A stretch of 32,716 nt of DNA, taken from Haplomitrium mnioides. Its lineage: Eukaryota; Marchantiophyta; Haplomitriopsida; Calobryales. A program made the translations under genes and the position numbers. Below the pieces are notes generated by a model that saw only the letters and a program-made list of their open reading frames with translations, ran no database searches and was not told where the DNA came from. Of this stretch, positions 20,300 to 30,506 are shown one piece after another (the first letter of the stretch is position 1; every line of letters begins with the position of its first letter). The stretch covers positions 1 to 32,716 of the forward strand of contig JBNGIS010013946.1 in assembly GCA_049999725.1 (NCBI GenBank), read 5' to 3'.

Positions 20300-20946
20300 A
20301 CTATTTTTTCTTAAGCAAGAGAATGTGGTCAATTTTGTCAATATGGGCAATTTGTAGTCATATGACCAAGTTGTCGACAATAAAAACATCCTCCACTTTG
20401 GTGTAGGCACTCACGTACCACATTGGTGAGTGTCACTCTTTGTGTTGCATCAATCTCCATGGGTACATCCTCATTTGGTGACACATGAACATTTGGTAAA
20501 GCTTGTTTTGGTTGTAGGCTAACTTTGGTGGTTGCTAGCAATGAGTCCTATCGTTCAGCCATGAGTATTGCTTCTTCTAGTTGAGAGGGACCTCTCATTG
20601 TCACTTCCATTCTAGTGCGAGGCTTTAGTTCTCGAACAAAGTGATCTAAAACTTCTTCTTTTGTTCATATTAGGAATTTGCTTAATGATATTCTGAAATT
20701 GCGTGACATAGGTCCTTACCGTACCAAGTTGACTCAATTATGCCAAGCAATCTCTTGCCACCTTTGAAGCATTTAAAGTCCTAAATCTTAGAGTCATCGC
20801 TTCTTTAAACTCTTGCCAACAAGTAATTGGAGCATCCATTTCACATTGTGCTTTCTCAACTTGATATCTCTACCAAGGTTTTGACACTCCCTCTAATTCA
20901 CTTGCAGCAAAAAGGATTCTTTGACCATTCTCTCTTATATTGGTAG
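20300..20946 (-). pseudogene. gypsy gag with CCHC zinc knuckle
   Basis: The minus strand reads ASELEGVSKPW, YQVEKAQCEMDAPITCWQEF, TLRFRTLNASKVARDCLA, LGTVRTYVTQFQNIIKQIP, a frame change, and a tail ending in the knuckle CFYCRQLGHMTTNC (C-x2-C-x4-H-x4-C) at about 20347-20388. Gag packs element RNA into particles. The upstream part is cut at 20946/20947 by an LTR-family-1 copy, so the start of gag and the 5' LTR are missing. Confidence 0.87.
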
Positions 20947-22340
20947 TGTTGCGCCTCTTCCTCCTTTTTTAACACCTAATTGATGCTATTTCAGAGGAAA
21001 AGAGGGACAAAGAACAACTGGGCTCTTTATGAGACGGCCCCAGAACCTTCGTTAGTGAATTCAGGTCTTAACAATCCTGAACTTCTCACCTTGCATTTCC
21101 ACACTACTCTCAACCCACCCAAGCACAAGTCAGGCATGCATTCCTTTCCACCACACATAGAGCAACCACAACTCAATTGACTTCGGGGTACACACCAATA
21201 CTATGCTTGATGCAAATCTAGTTGTAGATATTCAATGTCCCTTCTTATGAACAGGGGTGTATGCAATTATTGCACAGTAATCAACTTGCAGCATTCTCCT
21301 ATAGGCTACGTCCTAACACCACCAAGGATAATTACTCCTCCAACCACTAAACTGTCAACCGAGCCAACTACTCCAACACCCAAACAAAGTAGAGCTATCT
21401 GATTTAATCTCTCAATAGAATAGAAATTACAACCCAAGTGTGGAACCCATCTTATAAGCCTTCCTAGGCACATGCAGAACTATCTCCCTCTCTTCCTAAC
21501 TCTCCTAACATCACTCCCCCTACTATTATGCAGCGAATTATCACCAACACTTCAGCCCGACTAGAATTGTAAGTAAGGTAGCCCTTGTTTTCACCCAGGT
21601 CAACCCGAATTCTCCCTTGTGATCTAACTCAACCTTCTCAACACAATCCCCTATCTGTTGAAACCCCATACAAAAGTTTTAGAATCTGTGTCCTGAATAT
21701 GAGTCATGACTCTACAAACACAACAACACCAGAAACATTATTCTCCTTGCCACTCTCTCCCCACTCACACACCCTATCCAGATAGTTTTTTAACTTCTAT
21801 TGCTAGAAGCCCTAAATTTACTTCCTCAGGCTCAGAAGAGGTCTTATTTAACTTCCACTTTTGGAAGACAGCCCTCCCAGCTACTGGATCACCCACTCCA
21901 CCCGAGAATTGGCTGGATCTTCCCCGCAGTGCGCACGCACTAACGTGGCCATTGCTCTCCTTTCTCCACAAGATTGTAGCACTAGCAGCACTCTCCTAAT
22001 GCTTCTGGGATTGATCACCTTCACAAACCAAAGCTAAGATGACACCAGAATCCCCCCCTTGGCTGCCCCTCACGAAATACAAACCAAAAGAATTCTCCTC
22101 TCTTCTAAGTGTTGGTCCACCTCCAAATGTTGGTCTGCCTTCAATGATGAGTCCACATGAGTAGTCTGAGCCTCTACTGCTCAACGATTCCTAACATCTC
22201 CTCAGTCCACCTCCACCATGTGATGGCCTTCCTTCACGAGTACACCTACTTCACCTAAGGTCTCACCAGAACTCTCTCCTCCGTATCTCGCTGCTCTCTA
22301 TGTACAGAATAATCAGTCTCCATAACTTAAGAGCGAGGTA
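20947..22340 (+). repeat. LTR family 1 copy, 5' part, inserted in gypsy gag
   Basis: It starts TGTTGCGCCTCTTCC (degenerate TGTCATGCCCC) where gag ends, and matches the minus copy at 2134-3313 block by block, then continues through CCACTCACACACCCTATCCAGATAG, CCTTGGCTGCCCCTCACGAA and TGATGAGTCCACATGAG. Its 3' terminus cannot be fixed because the sequence grades into GC-rich repeats. No gag sequence is found beyond it. Confidence 0.82.
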
Positions 22341-25300
22341 GTCTATCCCTTTGCTTGTTTCCCCCCGCCTCGATGTTTCATCACCGCCCTTCCTTGAAGA
22401 TCCTCATTTCCCTTATCTGATAGCTGAGAGGTGCATCACGCCTTTTCACAAAGCTTGCAAGTGAGTTGTTTTCAAGATTCAGAGTCTAAAATGGGTGCCA
22501 ATAGTTGCGTTTTGTTGTCCTCTTCGTAAGAAAACTGATTTCACACCAATCTGACATATATAGCTCTGGTAATCGGCGTTTGAAGAGACATACTTTTTCC
22601 TTTGTTTTTTTTTCCCTTTTATAGCTTGACAGTCCGAAAGATCCTTCAAATATCGAACATCTGGCATGTGGCACATCGGGGGAGTCCGACGGATTTCTCG
22701 AACTCACTAGTCTGTGAAATCTTTCGAACATCAAACAAGGGATGCATGGTACCTAAGGGGAGCCCGTTGGATTCCTAAGACTCGCCAACCCATGAGATTC
22801 CTCGGAACTGCTAGTCAACTTTAGATTGTTGGTCAAAGGTGATGGTCCAACTTCCCTGTGGAAAATGGCGTCGGACGGCACCTCCTCGGACACGTGGGAC
22901 TTCTAGGGAGTTTGTTGGATTCCTCGGACTCGCCAACCCATGAGATTTCTCGGACTATTGGTCAAAGGTGACGGTCTAACTTCCATGTGGAAAACGACGT
23001 CGGATAGCACCTCCTTGGACACGTAGCACTTTGGGGGAGCCTGTTGGATTCCTCAGACTCGCCCAGGATCTTCTTCGAAACCTAAGGTCAGCGTGGCGAT
23101 CAAGCTTCCCTGTTGAAAACAGCGCTACCTTGGACACGTGGCATATCAGAGGAGCTTGTTGGATTCTTCAGACTCCAGTCAACTTCGGAACTGTAGATCA
23201 AAGGTGGTGGTCCAACTTCCATATGGAAAACATCGTCGAACGGCGCCCTGCAGAACCAAGTCAGTTGCCAGCTCGGAGGTTCGGTGGGTTCCTTCGGACT
23301 CCCTATTCAAGGAATGTTCTGGAATCTCCCGCGGTCAACTTTGATACCCCAGGTCAGCTTGGCGGTCCACCTTCCCTGTTGAAAACGGCGTTGGACGGCG
23401 GCAACGAAAGAAAGTCAACCTTGGAACTCACGGTCTAAGGGATCATGCAGACTCACCTATCCGTTGGATTCTTCACACTTGGGTCCGTGGTCAAATGCGG
23501 ATCAAGGCCGAACCGGCGGTCAACTTCGGACTCAGGAGTCCAAGGGGTTCTTCGGACTCACGTGTCCGAGGAATCCTTCGGATCAGAGTCTACGTTCAAC
23601 TTCGAATTCCAGTCAGCGGAGGCGGTCCAACTTCCCTGTTGAAAGCGACGTCGGGCGACGACAACAAAAGGATGTCAAAATTGGAGTCTTCGGTTCCACA
23701 AGACTCTTTGGATTCAGTTCAGTGGGACTCTTCAAACTCGATTCTACCGGGTTCTTCGGACTACTTCCTGTGGATTTCTTCTGACCCAACCACGAAAACT
23801 TCGGAAACTAACCGTTGTACTTGGATCATTTCACAAATAAACGGGAAAGGTGTCGCCACGTCCGGAGCTTAGGGCCAACAAGAATAACGACCTTTTCAAA
23901 CAGAGCAGATACGCATGGGCGGAAGCGCGAAGGGTATAGATCGACAAGTTGTGTGAGCCCGTGACATAAGGCACTAGAGGAGAATTCATGGAATCGGAGG
24001 TGGCATTGGCATCATTACTCTCTCGTCAGTGTTAAAGTAACCCGGAAGCAACGGATAAGCTCTAATCAGTAGGTACGAGTGGACCGCCTGGATCCGAGGA
24101 GTGGAATTGGGTCGTGAAGGAGAAGGAAGAGAAGCCGACATAAGAAGGGGCTAGTGGGATCACTTCGGGGTAGTGAATGAAGCTGTGGCTGTCATCCAAG
24201 GAGGGGGGCACCACTAAAATTGGACGGAAGTAGAAGAGAGCCTGTAAGTATCATCGATATGCAAGAATTGAGGCCATAGCAAGGAGGAACGGAGTGCCCA
24301 CCAAAGGCAATCAAACGAGAGGAGGAAGGAAAGGCAACCTTGGAAGTGAAGGAGACGCGGAGCGAAGATCGAAGAGTGGCAGAAGGAGGAGGGGATAGCA
24401 GACAAAAAAAGGTTGTAGCGCAAGCTTTCAGATGTCGCGCACCAGAAAAAAAAATCAGGACGAGAAAGAAGGGGGCCATAGCCTTCGTAAGCAGGGACTA
24501 CGCCAAGGATCAGGGGACGCTTTGATTCTTTAGGCGTTAGCGGGTTCTACTGGGGTCCGCAACCCCTTCCTTCACCGCTCTGAGGGCCTTTGAGGAAACG
24601 TGGCGTCTTCAAAGGTGTCTAAGAGATTCAACGAAGATGTGGTAGGCGCGGGGGTGTCTGAAAGATTCAGCGGAAACGTGGCGGACATGGAGGGTTTCAA
24701 GATCTTCTTCAGAACCTAAGGTTAGCGCGGCGGTCAAGCTTCCCCATTGAAAACGACGTCGGTTAGCGTTACCTTGGGTACGTGGCACTCTCGAGGAGCC
24801 CATATAGTTCTTCGGACTTAGGTCAACTTTGGAACTGCTAATCAAAGGTGGCGGTCAAGCTTCCCTGTGGAAAACGGCATCAGACAGTGCTACCTTGGGT
24901 ACGTGGCAGTTCGGAGAAGCCCACAGAGTTCTTCGGACTCGGGTCAACTTCGGAACTGCTGGTCAATGATGGCAGTCCAACTTCACTATGGAAAACAACG
25001 TCCGACGGCGCTAGCTTTGGTATGTGGCACTCTGAAGGAGCCTACAGAGTTCTTCGGACTCGGGTGAACTTCAGAACCACTGGTCAAAGGTGGCGGTCCA
25101 ACTCCCCTATAGAAAACGATGTAAGACGGGGCTACCTTGGGTACGTGGCACTTCGGAGGAGCTCATTGGACTCTACGGACTCCAATCAACTCCGGAAACG
25201 CCAAGTTAGTGCAGCGATCAAGCTTCCCTATTGAAAGCGGCGTCGGATGATGCTCTACAGAACCTAGTCAACTGCGGACTCAAAGGTCCTGTGGTTTTCT

Positions 25301-25440
25301 TCAAACTCCATGTCGAGGGAATATTCCAGAATCTTCCGTGGTCAACTTCGGAACCCCATGTCAACACGGTGGTCCATCTTCCCTGTTGAAAACGGCGTCA
25401 AGGAGGAAAAGTCAACAATGGAACTTGGTTCTGCCAGATT
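22341..25440 (+). repeat. GC-rich tandem repeat zone, probable LTR interior
   Basis: Repeated modules include ACTTCGGAACTGCTGGTCAA, GGCGGTCCAACTTCCCTGTG, GAAAACGGCGTCGGACGGC and ACGTGGCACTTCGGAGGAGC. They are degenerate at 22640-23680 and regular at 24720-25240. The layout resembles the minisatellite part of other family LTRs (GGTCAACTTCGAAG..GACC near 11014, GTCAACTCTGAAGTTTGACC near 5739). Between 23870 and 24600 there is non-repetitive, purine-rich sequence I cannot assign. Open frames here (up to 135 codons) change frame from unit to unit and are not genes. Confidence 0.62.
24720..25245 (+). repeat. 121-bp tandem array, about four units
   Basis: The landmark (C/T)GTGGCA recurs at 24781, 24902, 25023 and 25144, exactly 121 bp apart each time, with flanking modules GTCAACTT.GGAACTGCT and TTCCC.GTGGAAAACG in step. 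Units differ by substitutions only, which suggests recent amplification compared with the degenerate zone to the left. Confidence 0.9.
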
Positions 25441-26720
25441 CTTCGGAACTTGAAGGTTATCTCTTTGAGGCTTTAAGGAATTCTTCTTCACCTTACAAGC
25501 CCTTCTATAGATGAACAATCACCCCAATAACAATCTTGCTCATTCACATTCAATGCCAACACACACATACACATGGACCAAATGACTTTTGTAGTCATGT
25601 GCGGTGTAATTTAGGCCCCAAATCAAGACCCAAACACCTTGTGTACAAATCCGGAGCAGAATACAACACCCCAAGTATCACATAACAATGTCTAGGGACT
25701 TGACTCCCCCTCGGCAAGGCTGTCTTAGGATCCAAACAACCTGAATACCTGTATGCTCCTAGTCCTAAGTGTTTCTTACAAAATACAACAAAATTCAAAT
25801 CTAACTAATGAACCATCGTATATGGTTTCCACAAGCAATGTCTTTGATGAGACCTCTCAAATGTACTTTCCTTCTTTGTCAATCTAGAAATTCGCTAAAG
25901 ACCATGCTTCATTCTCATAATATTCTCATATTCTCACATTGTTAGTATCTTGAGATTTCTAACAAATCTTACATTGATTCACTTTATTGTGAGTGGTCTA
26001 CCATCGACTCCATGATCTACTCCTACTCAATCCGTTGCTACAGGATCTTCTACCCATTCAATTGTTATGTATGTTGTTAGGTAACAAGAGTGGCATTTCA
26101 CCTAATGAGATCTTGCGTATGATTGTTCTACTTTATACTATACTGTTTCATGAACTGCATGAAGATATTGCTGCTGGAGTCATTCATTTGGCCTATCAGT
26201 TTGGAAAGCATAGTGGCTGCTTATACATTTCTCTCACATCTTTCTTCTTCAATGTCGCACACGTTCTTGTTATCCATCAGCTCCACCACAGCTGATGAAA
26301 TGCTGCAAGTACAATGAATACCTTTGCAGCATCCCAACTGAAAGAAATCAAGCAAGCTGAAATTTTTCAACTTTGCTAGCTTCAGGTTGCATCTCTCACC
26401 CCATTTCCTTCAAGTGCTCGTCTTATGCCCTCCAAATCAGTGTAAGAAAAAAAGAAAAATGATATTTTGGAAGATCCTTTTGTTGCATGTGGAGATAGGC
26501 AACCCATAGGTCAAATTTGGCTAAACACATTTGATTTTGTAGATTGTCTTCAAACTTTTTGAATTCTTATAGTACTTGTAGCTTTTGGTTATATGGAGGC
26601 AAAAGATTTTGAGATTGTGACCCCTTTTCAATAACAGCCACCTGGTCATGTACTTCTTCTGCCACCTTGTCATGAAATTTATGATCACATATGTAAACTA
26701 CAAGTTTGGTTTATACAAAA
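25441..26720. other. no recognised gene
   Basis: AT-rich sequence follows the end of the GC-rich repeats. A plus frame of 100 codons at 25993-26295 has no motif I recognise and no clear promoter. The stretch TAGGGACTTGACTCCCCCTC near 25692 looks LTR-like, but no partner was found. Nothing here can be supported as functional. Confidence 0.4.
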
Positions 26721-26733
26721 TATGCCACGTAAT

Positions 26734-27060
26734 TTAAAATTTCTGCATTTCTAGGTTGCCATGGATTTCATCTATTTCCACCAGATCCATTAATACTTGG
26801 AGATTGCAATGGAAATCTTGTTGTGCTAAATGAATAGATGTCATTACTATCTCACATAGCTTGCAAGAGATTTCTTCTTGCATGGAGGCCCTTCTCTCCT
26901 CCATGAAAGAAATCTTGGACATTGTTGACTAAACAAGTGGGTTGAATGTCAGCTGAAAGAAAGCACTGTCGCGCTCAAATCGAATCCACACAAAATGTTG
27001 TTTGACTGGCCAATCTTCCGCCAAACATGAGAGTTTTTCTTCACATGTTATGTCACACTT
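26734..27060 (-). pseudogene. coding-like remnant of unknown function, distal part
   Basis: The minus frame reads KCDITCEEKLSCLAEDWPVK, then HFVWIRFERDSAFFQLTFNPLV, one stop, then MSKISFMEERRASMQEEISC and KLCEIVMTSIHLAQQDFHC. It is rich in Glu and Cys and open except for one stop. I do not recognise the family. It lies directly beyond a copia RNase H fragment and may once have joined the frame at 27340-27600, which ends at the other edge of that fragment. Confidence 0.3.
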
Positions 27061-27089
27061 AATCAGGGAATTCAACACAAGCATCGGTC

Positions 27090-27330
27090 TGTTTTTTGAC
27101 TCGAGTTCATTCTTTAAACTTCGAACAAAAACGAGCTGAAGTCCACGTTTTGAACTTGAAAGGATATGCGGATGTCTGCTACGTAAGTAATCTCACAGAT
27201 CGAAAGCTCACTAGAGGTTATCTCTGCAAGCTTCTTGGAGGCCAAAGTAGTTGGAAATGTTGCAAAGAATCAGTGAATACTACAAGCTCCACTGAAGCCG
27301 AGTATGTGGCAGGCAAGGAGGTAGAATGTA
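27090..27330 (+). pseudogene. Ty1/copia RNase H fragment, second lineage
   Basis: It reads LKGYADVCYVSNLTDRKLTR, then GYLCKLLGGQSSWKCCKESV and NTTSSTEAEYVAGKE, which is the copia RNase H core (the D of YAD and the E of STEAEY). The sequence differs from the copia copies at 1 and 15850, so it is another lineage. Only about 80 codons remain, with unrelated minus-strand coding-like sequence on both sides. Confidence 0.82.
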
Positions 27331-27339
27331 TGACTTCAT

Positions 27340-27600
27340 CAATTACTCTACGAACTTCATCTCTCCACTTTTGATGTTGTTCATGGAGACAACAAACCTG
27401 CTCATGCACTACCAATAAACAATTAATCCAGAACGTCACCTGCGGACCGAACATGTGGAAGTCCAATGACAAACCCACACTATGATCTGAGCTCCAAGAA
27501 GCCAAATAGAGCCGTGTATCAAGGTGATCTTTGACATCCAGGTTTGAGGAATCTGGCACTCCACGCAGATCTGGCACGTACGACATGGAAGGAAACTGAG
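27340..27600 (-). pseudogene. coding-like remnant of unknown function, proximal part
   Basis: The minus frame from MSYVPDLRGVPDSS (about 27589) runs DVKDHLDTRLYLASWSSD, LSLDFHMFGPQVTFWINC and VHEQVCCLHEQHQKWRDE, then meets the copia fragment. No motif is recognised. Its first 45 bp or so overlap the left edge of the tandem unit; the equivalent frame in the second unit stops early, so the rest is specific to this side. Confidence 0.3.
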
Positions 27601-28072
27601 TTACAGATCGAATAAAAAGGTTTAAAGACAAAAGCCTAAGCAAATACGAGTTTCGATTTCCAGCGCAGCTACGGTGTCAAGACTTTTTAAGGATCTCGAT
27701 CTCGAACCAAAGCTGTCTTACGTTCATTGTCGTCTTTCGAAATTTCTTTCGTGTAGCTGAAATGTTAGAACAACGCGTCATATTTGTCCGCAAACGACGC
27801 GATGCCTGTTACCGGCGACCAAAGGCAGCACGATTTGATCGAGGAATGGCAATTGTAGCGGCAAAACATCTCAGCTCCATTCAACCCGACCAGGACTTTG
27901 TTCCCACATGGAAACTTCGGAATCTACAACACTTGGCCCAGCTTCTATTGACAATCCAACATGCCTGTTTTAACTTTACAGCTGTCGTAGCCGTGCTTGA
28001 CTTGCACAGATTCCCACATTTGGTTCGGAATCACTCATGAATGTCGTAATCTAAAGGAGGTACGTCCCATGA

Positions 28073-29251
28073 TCATGTCCACACGTCTAGAAAGTTCAGT
28101 GGTTTCATCAACAATAGTCGGTTTGCAAATGAAATTGCTGAACTCAACATCTGCAGCTACAGAAATCTTCCGTGCAACAAACGAGCGTCAATCACGCACT
28201 GTACTCCACTCCAGTGGAATAAACTATGTCACTTACAACTGATGCCAGGGTGCTCTTTACAATAGGGTCTTCTGATCTGTTTTCCGAAGGATCGTTGTTG
28301 TAGCATGTGGCTTCTGAACACATTCTGAACCAGCTGACGTAATAGTTTACCAAAAAGGAGTGAATTTCAAGATGAACAGTTTGGGGAGTATTGTCCAAAG
28401 AGAGATGAACTGATGGTCTAGTGGAGCACTGCGACTTGAGTTTGAATTGTAGGAGACTTGTTTTGTACGTCCATCACATATCAAGTTGAAGTACGTTGTT
28501 GAAATTTTTGCAACATTTCAAATAGGGTGTGAATGTTGAATCAATGTTTCCAGTTCGAAGAGTTTTGATCTCCTTGATTTTTAAGAAACAATGAAGACAC
28601 TGAGCCCACATTGAAAACAATTATTATTTAGCAGAAGCGGGACGTTGTCCGAATTCTGCTACCATTTTACTATCGCATGCATCGCGCTTTACAATGTTTA
28701 GTCCTTGTAGATCACACATGCTAGGAAAATCTAGGAACTGTTCACGGTTTCTCACTTGACCAAACAAAATTAGTATCGTAGCTATTGGTATAGAACTTCT
28801 GGAACACCTGTAATTCCTCTACTAGTCCCTCTTCGTAAAGACAAAAGTAGTACATATCCAAATAATGCTGCGTGTCTTTGGGTTCGACTGGGCGCCAGAT
28901 GGGACTAGCTGCATCATAGTGTTGGGTGTCGAATATCTCAAAGTTTCCTTGCGGGTTCACATGAAATTCGCAGTGTGCTTGTGGGTTTGGTGGAGTAGGG
29001 GATGTCCATCGAGGTTCTGGCTCCACGATTGCTTCGGTTTTCGGGTCCACCATATACAAACGTAACTGGCAATTCTTGAAAACAAGTCTCCATGTAAGAG
29101 TTTGGAGATATTCTTCATCCAACAGCCACCAGTTATACTCCCAGCTGTTGGAGGTGAGACAGTTGCCCTTGTTTTTGCTGGCGTTGGATTGAGAGAGGAG
29201 CTGGAGGAGGCAGACTAGTGCTACCATAGCTACCATGCGATTGGAAGGCAT
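28073..29251 (-). CDS. predicted small secreted protein, unknown family, multi-exon model (copy 1)
   Basis: The start is ATG at 29251, about 113 nt below a TATA-like box; an upstream in-frame ATG (29455) lies above that box and is not chosen. Residues 1-25 form a signal peptide (MPSNRMVAMVALVCLLQLLS with a QSNAS end). The next part is rich in W, Y, C and P (NSWEYNWWLLDEEYL, WRLVFKNCQLRLYMVDPK, EPRWTSPTPPNPQAHCEF, HYLDMYYFCLYEEGL). Read without splicing, the frame ends at 28742 (169 residues). A better model has introns at 28738-28822 (with TACTAAT, a branch-point match), 28600-28692 and 28151-28236 (GTAAGT...CTGCAG); frames before and after agree with the sister copy. Exon limits near 28440-28490 are unsolved. 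The product is likely exported; the function is unknown. The last exon seems shifted by one base compared with copy 2. Confidence 0.5.
28151..28236 (-). other. predicted intron with strong splice signals
   Basis: The minus strand starts GTAAGTGACATAG and ends TTTCTGTAGCTGCAG, 86 nt. It begins and ends on whole codons. In the second gene copy the same sites read GTAAAT and CTGCAA, that is, both are weakened or lost, as expected for a decaying gene. Confidence 0.6.
28738..28822 (-). other. predicted intron 1 of the secreted-protein gene
   Basis: The minus strand runs from GTAGAGGAATT to CCGTGAACAG, 85 nt, with TACTAAT about 35 nt before the end. An alternative donor CAG|GTGTTC at 28807 gives 70 nt and keeps the frame. 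Splicing joins YEEGL to FLDFPSMCDL, and the same junction works in the second copy (YQEGRL to FLDFPSICDL). Confidence 0.5.
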
Positions 29252-29363
29252 GATACCTGCACAAACAAAACGATTTACAAACTTTGTGCAAGCAAAGTGT
29301 CTGGGGTCTAGGCAAAGAGTGAGGAGAGGAGAGGAGGTGCAGGATAAAGACATCTGCACGGGT

Positions 29364-29370
29364 CTTATAG
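29364..29370 (-). promoter_or_regulatory. TATA-like box of gene copy 1
   Basis: Minus strand CTATAAG lies about 113 nt above the chosen ATG, followed by a CT-rich leader (CACCTCCTCTCCTCTCCTC). The second copy has TATAAAA at the matching place. Shared placement and a pyrimidine-rich leader favour a real promoter. Confidence 0.6.
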
Positions 29371-29790
29371 GTCTGCCATGGAAATCAGCAATAGAAAAAG
29401 TCCAAAGCAGAGCAGCAATCTTCAATTTTGGTATTGGCGGTAAGCTGCAGCACATGATGCTTCTATTGTAACCACGTCTTCAAGTAACGTTAAGCAGATC
29501 TTTAGACTTTCTCAAAGACGGCTAAAGTTACAATACTGCAGCCATAACTGGATCATAACTGAGCCTGTTATAATAGTAGGTGTCAACAAACAAACACTTG
29601 AGCAACATACATGTAGAGATGGTTTATTCATCATTGAACTCTTCTCACAATCTGACAAAGTCCCACAACACTCTAGTCAATTCAGGAATGTGTACAATTT
29701 GACACAGTCTCATAGAAGTCTAGTCAACTCAAGAATGCAAAGAAATGTGTACAGTTTGACGAAGTGTCATAAAAGTAAACTTATTCCTTT

Positions 29791-30013
29791 GTGGATAGAG
29801 GAAAACAAGAATTTACATCTCAGAATAAACAACCTATGAAGTGAAATGTCAACCTTCCATAGTTCCATTGGCGAAGAGTAACGCAAAACTTGCTCGTATT
29901 GCTCCTTATTGTTCTTAAAAATCTGTCTTGTATAAAAAAAAGAAGAACATTAAACTTAGTAATAGCAATAGCGGCTGTGGGCGACTGCAACTGAATGTTT
30001 CTAGGTGCATGTT
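29791..30013. other. spacer between the tandem units
   Basis: AT-rich sequence with no recognised gene. It separates the promoter side of gene copy 1 from the downstream end of gene copy 2. No matching stretch was seen elsewhere in the window. Confidence 0.4.
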
Positions 30014-30506
30014 TGATGAGGAATCTGGCAATCTGGCACGTACGACATGGAAGGAAACTGAGTTACAGATCGAATAAAAAAGCTTCCATACAAAACCTTT
30101 GAAAAATACGAGTTTCGATTTCCAGGGCAGCGACGGTGTGAAGACTTTTGAAGACTCTCGATCTCGAACTAAAAGCTGTCATACCTTCTTTGTCGTATTT
30201 CGAAATTTCTCTAGTGTAGCTGAATATTAGAAGAACGCATCATATTTGTCGCGATGACTGTTTCGGGCGACCAAAGGCAGCACGATTTGATCTAGGAATG
30301 GCAATTGTAGCGGCAAAACTTCTGAGCTCCATCCAACCCGACCAGGCCTCCGGTGATATGGAAACTTCCGAATCTCGCCAACGCCCAAACACTTGGTCCA
30401 GTTTCCATTGACAATCCAACATGCCTGTTTCGAGTATACAGTTGTCGTAGCCGTGCTTGACTTGCACAGATTTACACATTTGGTTCGGAATCATTCACGA
30501 ATATCG

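Larger units (their letters stand above)
27543..29790 (-). repeat. tandem duplication, unit 1
   Basis: This direct repeat of the segment 30014-32280 is offset by 2462 bp at its left edge and 2525 bp at its right edge. It contains one gene with promoter and downstream sequence. The identity by eye is high, with scattered substitutions and small indels, so it is an old but clear duplication. Confidence 0.88.

Noticed and set aside
23031-23872. Plus frames of 106-135 codons in GC-rich sequence
   Set aside because: They cross repeat modules in changing frames, overlap one another and have no motif.
29252-29455. Upstream ATG extending the secreted protein by 68 residues
   Set aside because: The extension runs through the TATA-like box and CT-rich leader and would hide the signal peptide; the second copy does not keep the frame.
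28865-29471. Plus frames of 66 and 78 codons opposite the secreted-protein gene
   Set aside because: They are antisense shadows of the minus-strand exon and leader; the matching plus frames in copy 2 are not better conserved than the minus ones.
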